NCBI GenBank assembly: GCA_022848825.1
Contig: JAJISH010000266.1
Coordinates: 1 to 6,247, forward strand
Length of the DNA: 6,247 nucleotides
Source: Thermoplasmatota archaeon
GTDB taxonomy: Archaea; Thermoplasmatota; Thermoplasmata; RBG-16-68-12; JAGMCJ01
Reading direction: 5' to 3'
Below, piece after piece: positions 5,833 to 6,247 of the stretch (positions are counted from its first letter, which is position 1; every line of letters starts with the position of its first letter). Made by a program: the position numbers and the translations under genes. The notes under the pieces were generated by a model. The model searched no databases. It was not told where the DNA came from and worked only from the letters and a program-made list of their open reading frames with translations.

Positions 5833-6247
5833 ATCTTCAGCTCGCCGTCCTCGAGGACAAGCCTGTTGTCGATTATCACCCTCGGCTCTCGCATGATGGC
5901 GTCCACATGCACGCCGCACTTTATCCTGCCGCCGAACGTGCTGTTGTCCCCGAAGGCGACGTGCGCCGTCCCCAGCACCTTGTCGTCCTCCAGGAAGTTG
6001 CCTATCAGCCTCGCCCTCGGGTTCAGTCCCATCCCGAACTCGCAGACCAGCCTGCCGTCCCTTCCACCCTTGTTCATCTCCGCCACCGCGGACTTCGCCC
6101 CGGTTATCCGGGTCGCGATCCCCTCCTTGACCCATATCGTCGCGGGATTCTTGAGCACCTCGTGGAAGGCCCCGTCCACGACCAGCTTTCCCTCCGCGCT
6201 TCCCTCGACGGGAGCGATGAAGAGCTCCCCCGCCGGAAGGTTCGTGA
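5829..6247 (-). CDS. M29-like metallo-aminopeptidase (leucyl aminopeptidase / aminopeptidase T type), 5' partial
   Basis: Only the last 138 residues are in the window; the gene runs off the right edge and has no true start here (a GTG at 6179 is internal). The sequence TNLPAGELFIAPVEGSAEG, then EFGMGLNP, IGNFLEDDKVLGTAHVAFGDN, STFGG and CGVHVDAI matches the C-terminal catalytic half of the archaeal aminopeptidase group related to peptidase family M29. The likely metal ligands are visible: Glu7 in LPAGE, Glu69 in CEFGMG, His95 in TAHVAFG, and His113 and Asp115 in GVHVD (numbered from the first visible residue). The enzyme would remove N-terminal amino acids from peptides in the cytoplasm. The tyrosine I recall near the catalytic His in bacterial M29 enzymes is not apparent here, as this group has HVAFGDN instead, so substrate range is uncertain. 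It converges with amrS, and the two stop codons overlap. Confidence 0.85.
   Translation of the reverse strand, partial: TNLPAGELFIAPVEGSAEGKLVVDGAFHEVLKNPATIWVKEGIATRITGAKSAVAEMNKGGRDGRLVCEFGMGLNPRARLIGNFLEDDKVLGTAHVAFGDNSTFGGRIKCGVHVDAIMREPRVIIDNRLVLEDGELKI

Overview
The window is most likely from an archaeon, probably euryarchaeal; a Thermoplasmata-like lineage is possible but is only an inference. The evidence is: TATA-type promoter boxes about 26 bases before the inferred transcript starts; two genes that look leaderless; a tRNA gene with no encoded CCA and an archaeal-type tRNA-Gly sequence; a secreted protein anchored by a C-terminal membrane helix with a basic tail; and a radical SAM enzyme of the AmmeMemoRadiSam family. 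Most genes are GC-rich, with G or C favoured at third codon positions. One gene in the middle is visibly poorer in GC.

Layout. Bases 2-1992 hold the end of a nickel/cobalt ECF transporter operon on the + strand: the 3' part of a NikL-like extracytoplasmic subunit, then the membrane coupling subunit CbiQ (TTG start overlapping the previous stop), then the ATPase CbiO (ATG directly after the CbiQ stop). The substrate-binding membrane subunit (CbiM/NikM) is not here and would be expected just upstream. Bases 1993-2250 hold no gene I can support, apart from a promoter at the end. Bases 2251-3513 encode a 420-residue secreted, membrane-anchored protein with a BsuPI-like domain, a proline hinge and two Ig-like domains. 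A tRNA-Gly(GCC) follows on the - strand (3592-3664). It is divergent from thiL (thiamine-monophosphate kinase, 3768-4760), and the two promoters lie between them. The TATA box of the next gene lies inside the last codons of thiL and drives an AmrS-type radical SAM enzyme (4780-5832). This gene ends tail-to-tail with the 3' part of an M29-like aminopeptidase on the - strand (5829 to the window edge); the two stop codons share a CTAG.

How the genes work together. Only the three transporter genes form a clear functional unit: NikL-like and the missing CbiM/NikM outside or in the membrane, CbiQ as coupling protein and CbiO as the ATP-driven motor. The secreted protein, the tRNA, thiL, amrS and the aminopeptidase look like neighbours with separate transcription. 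I found no CRISPR array, transposon or clear new defence-type system. The parts most worth a second look are the composition-shifted surface protein next to a tRNA, and the promoter embedded in the thiL coding sequence.
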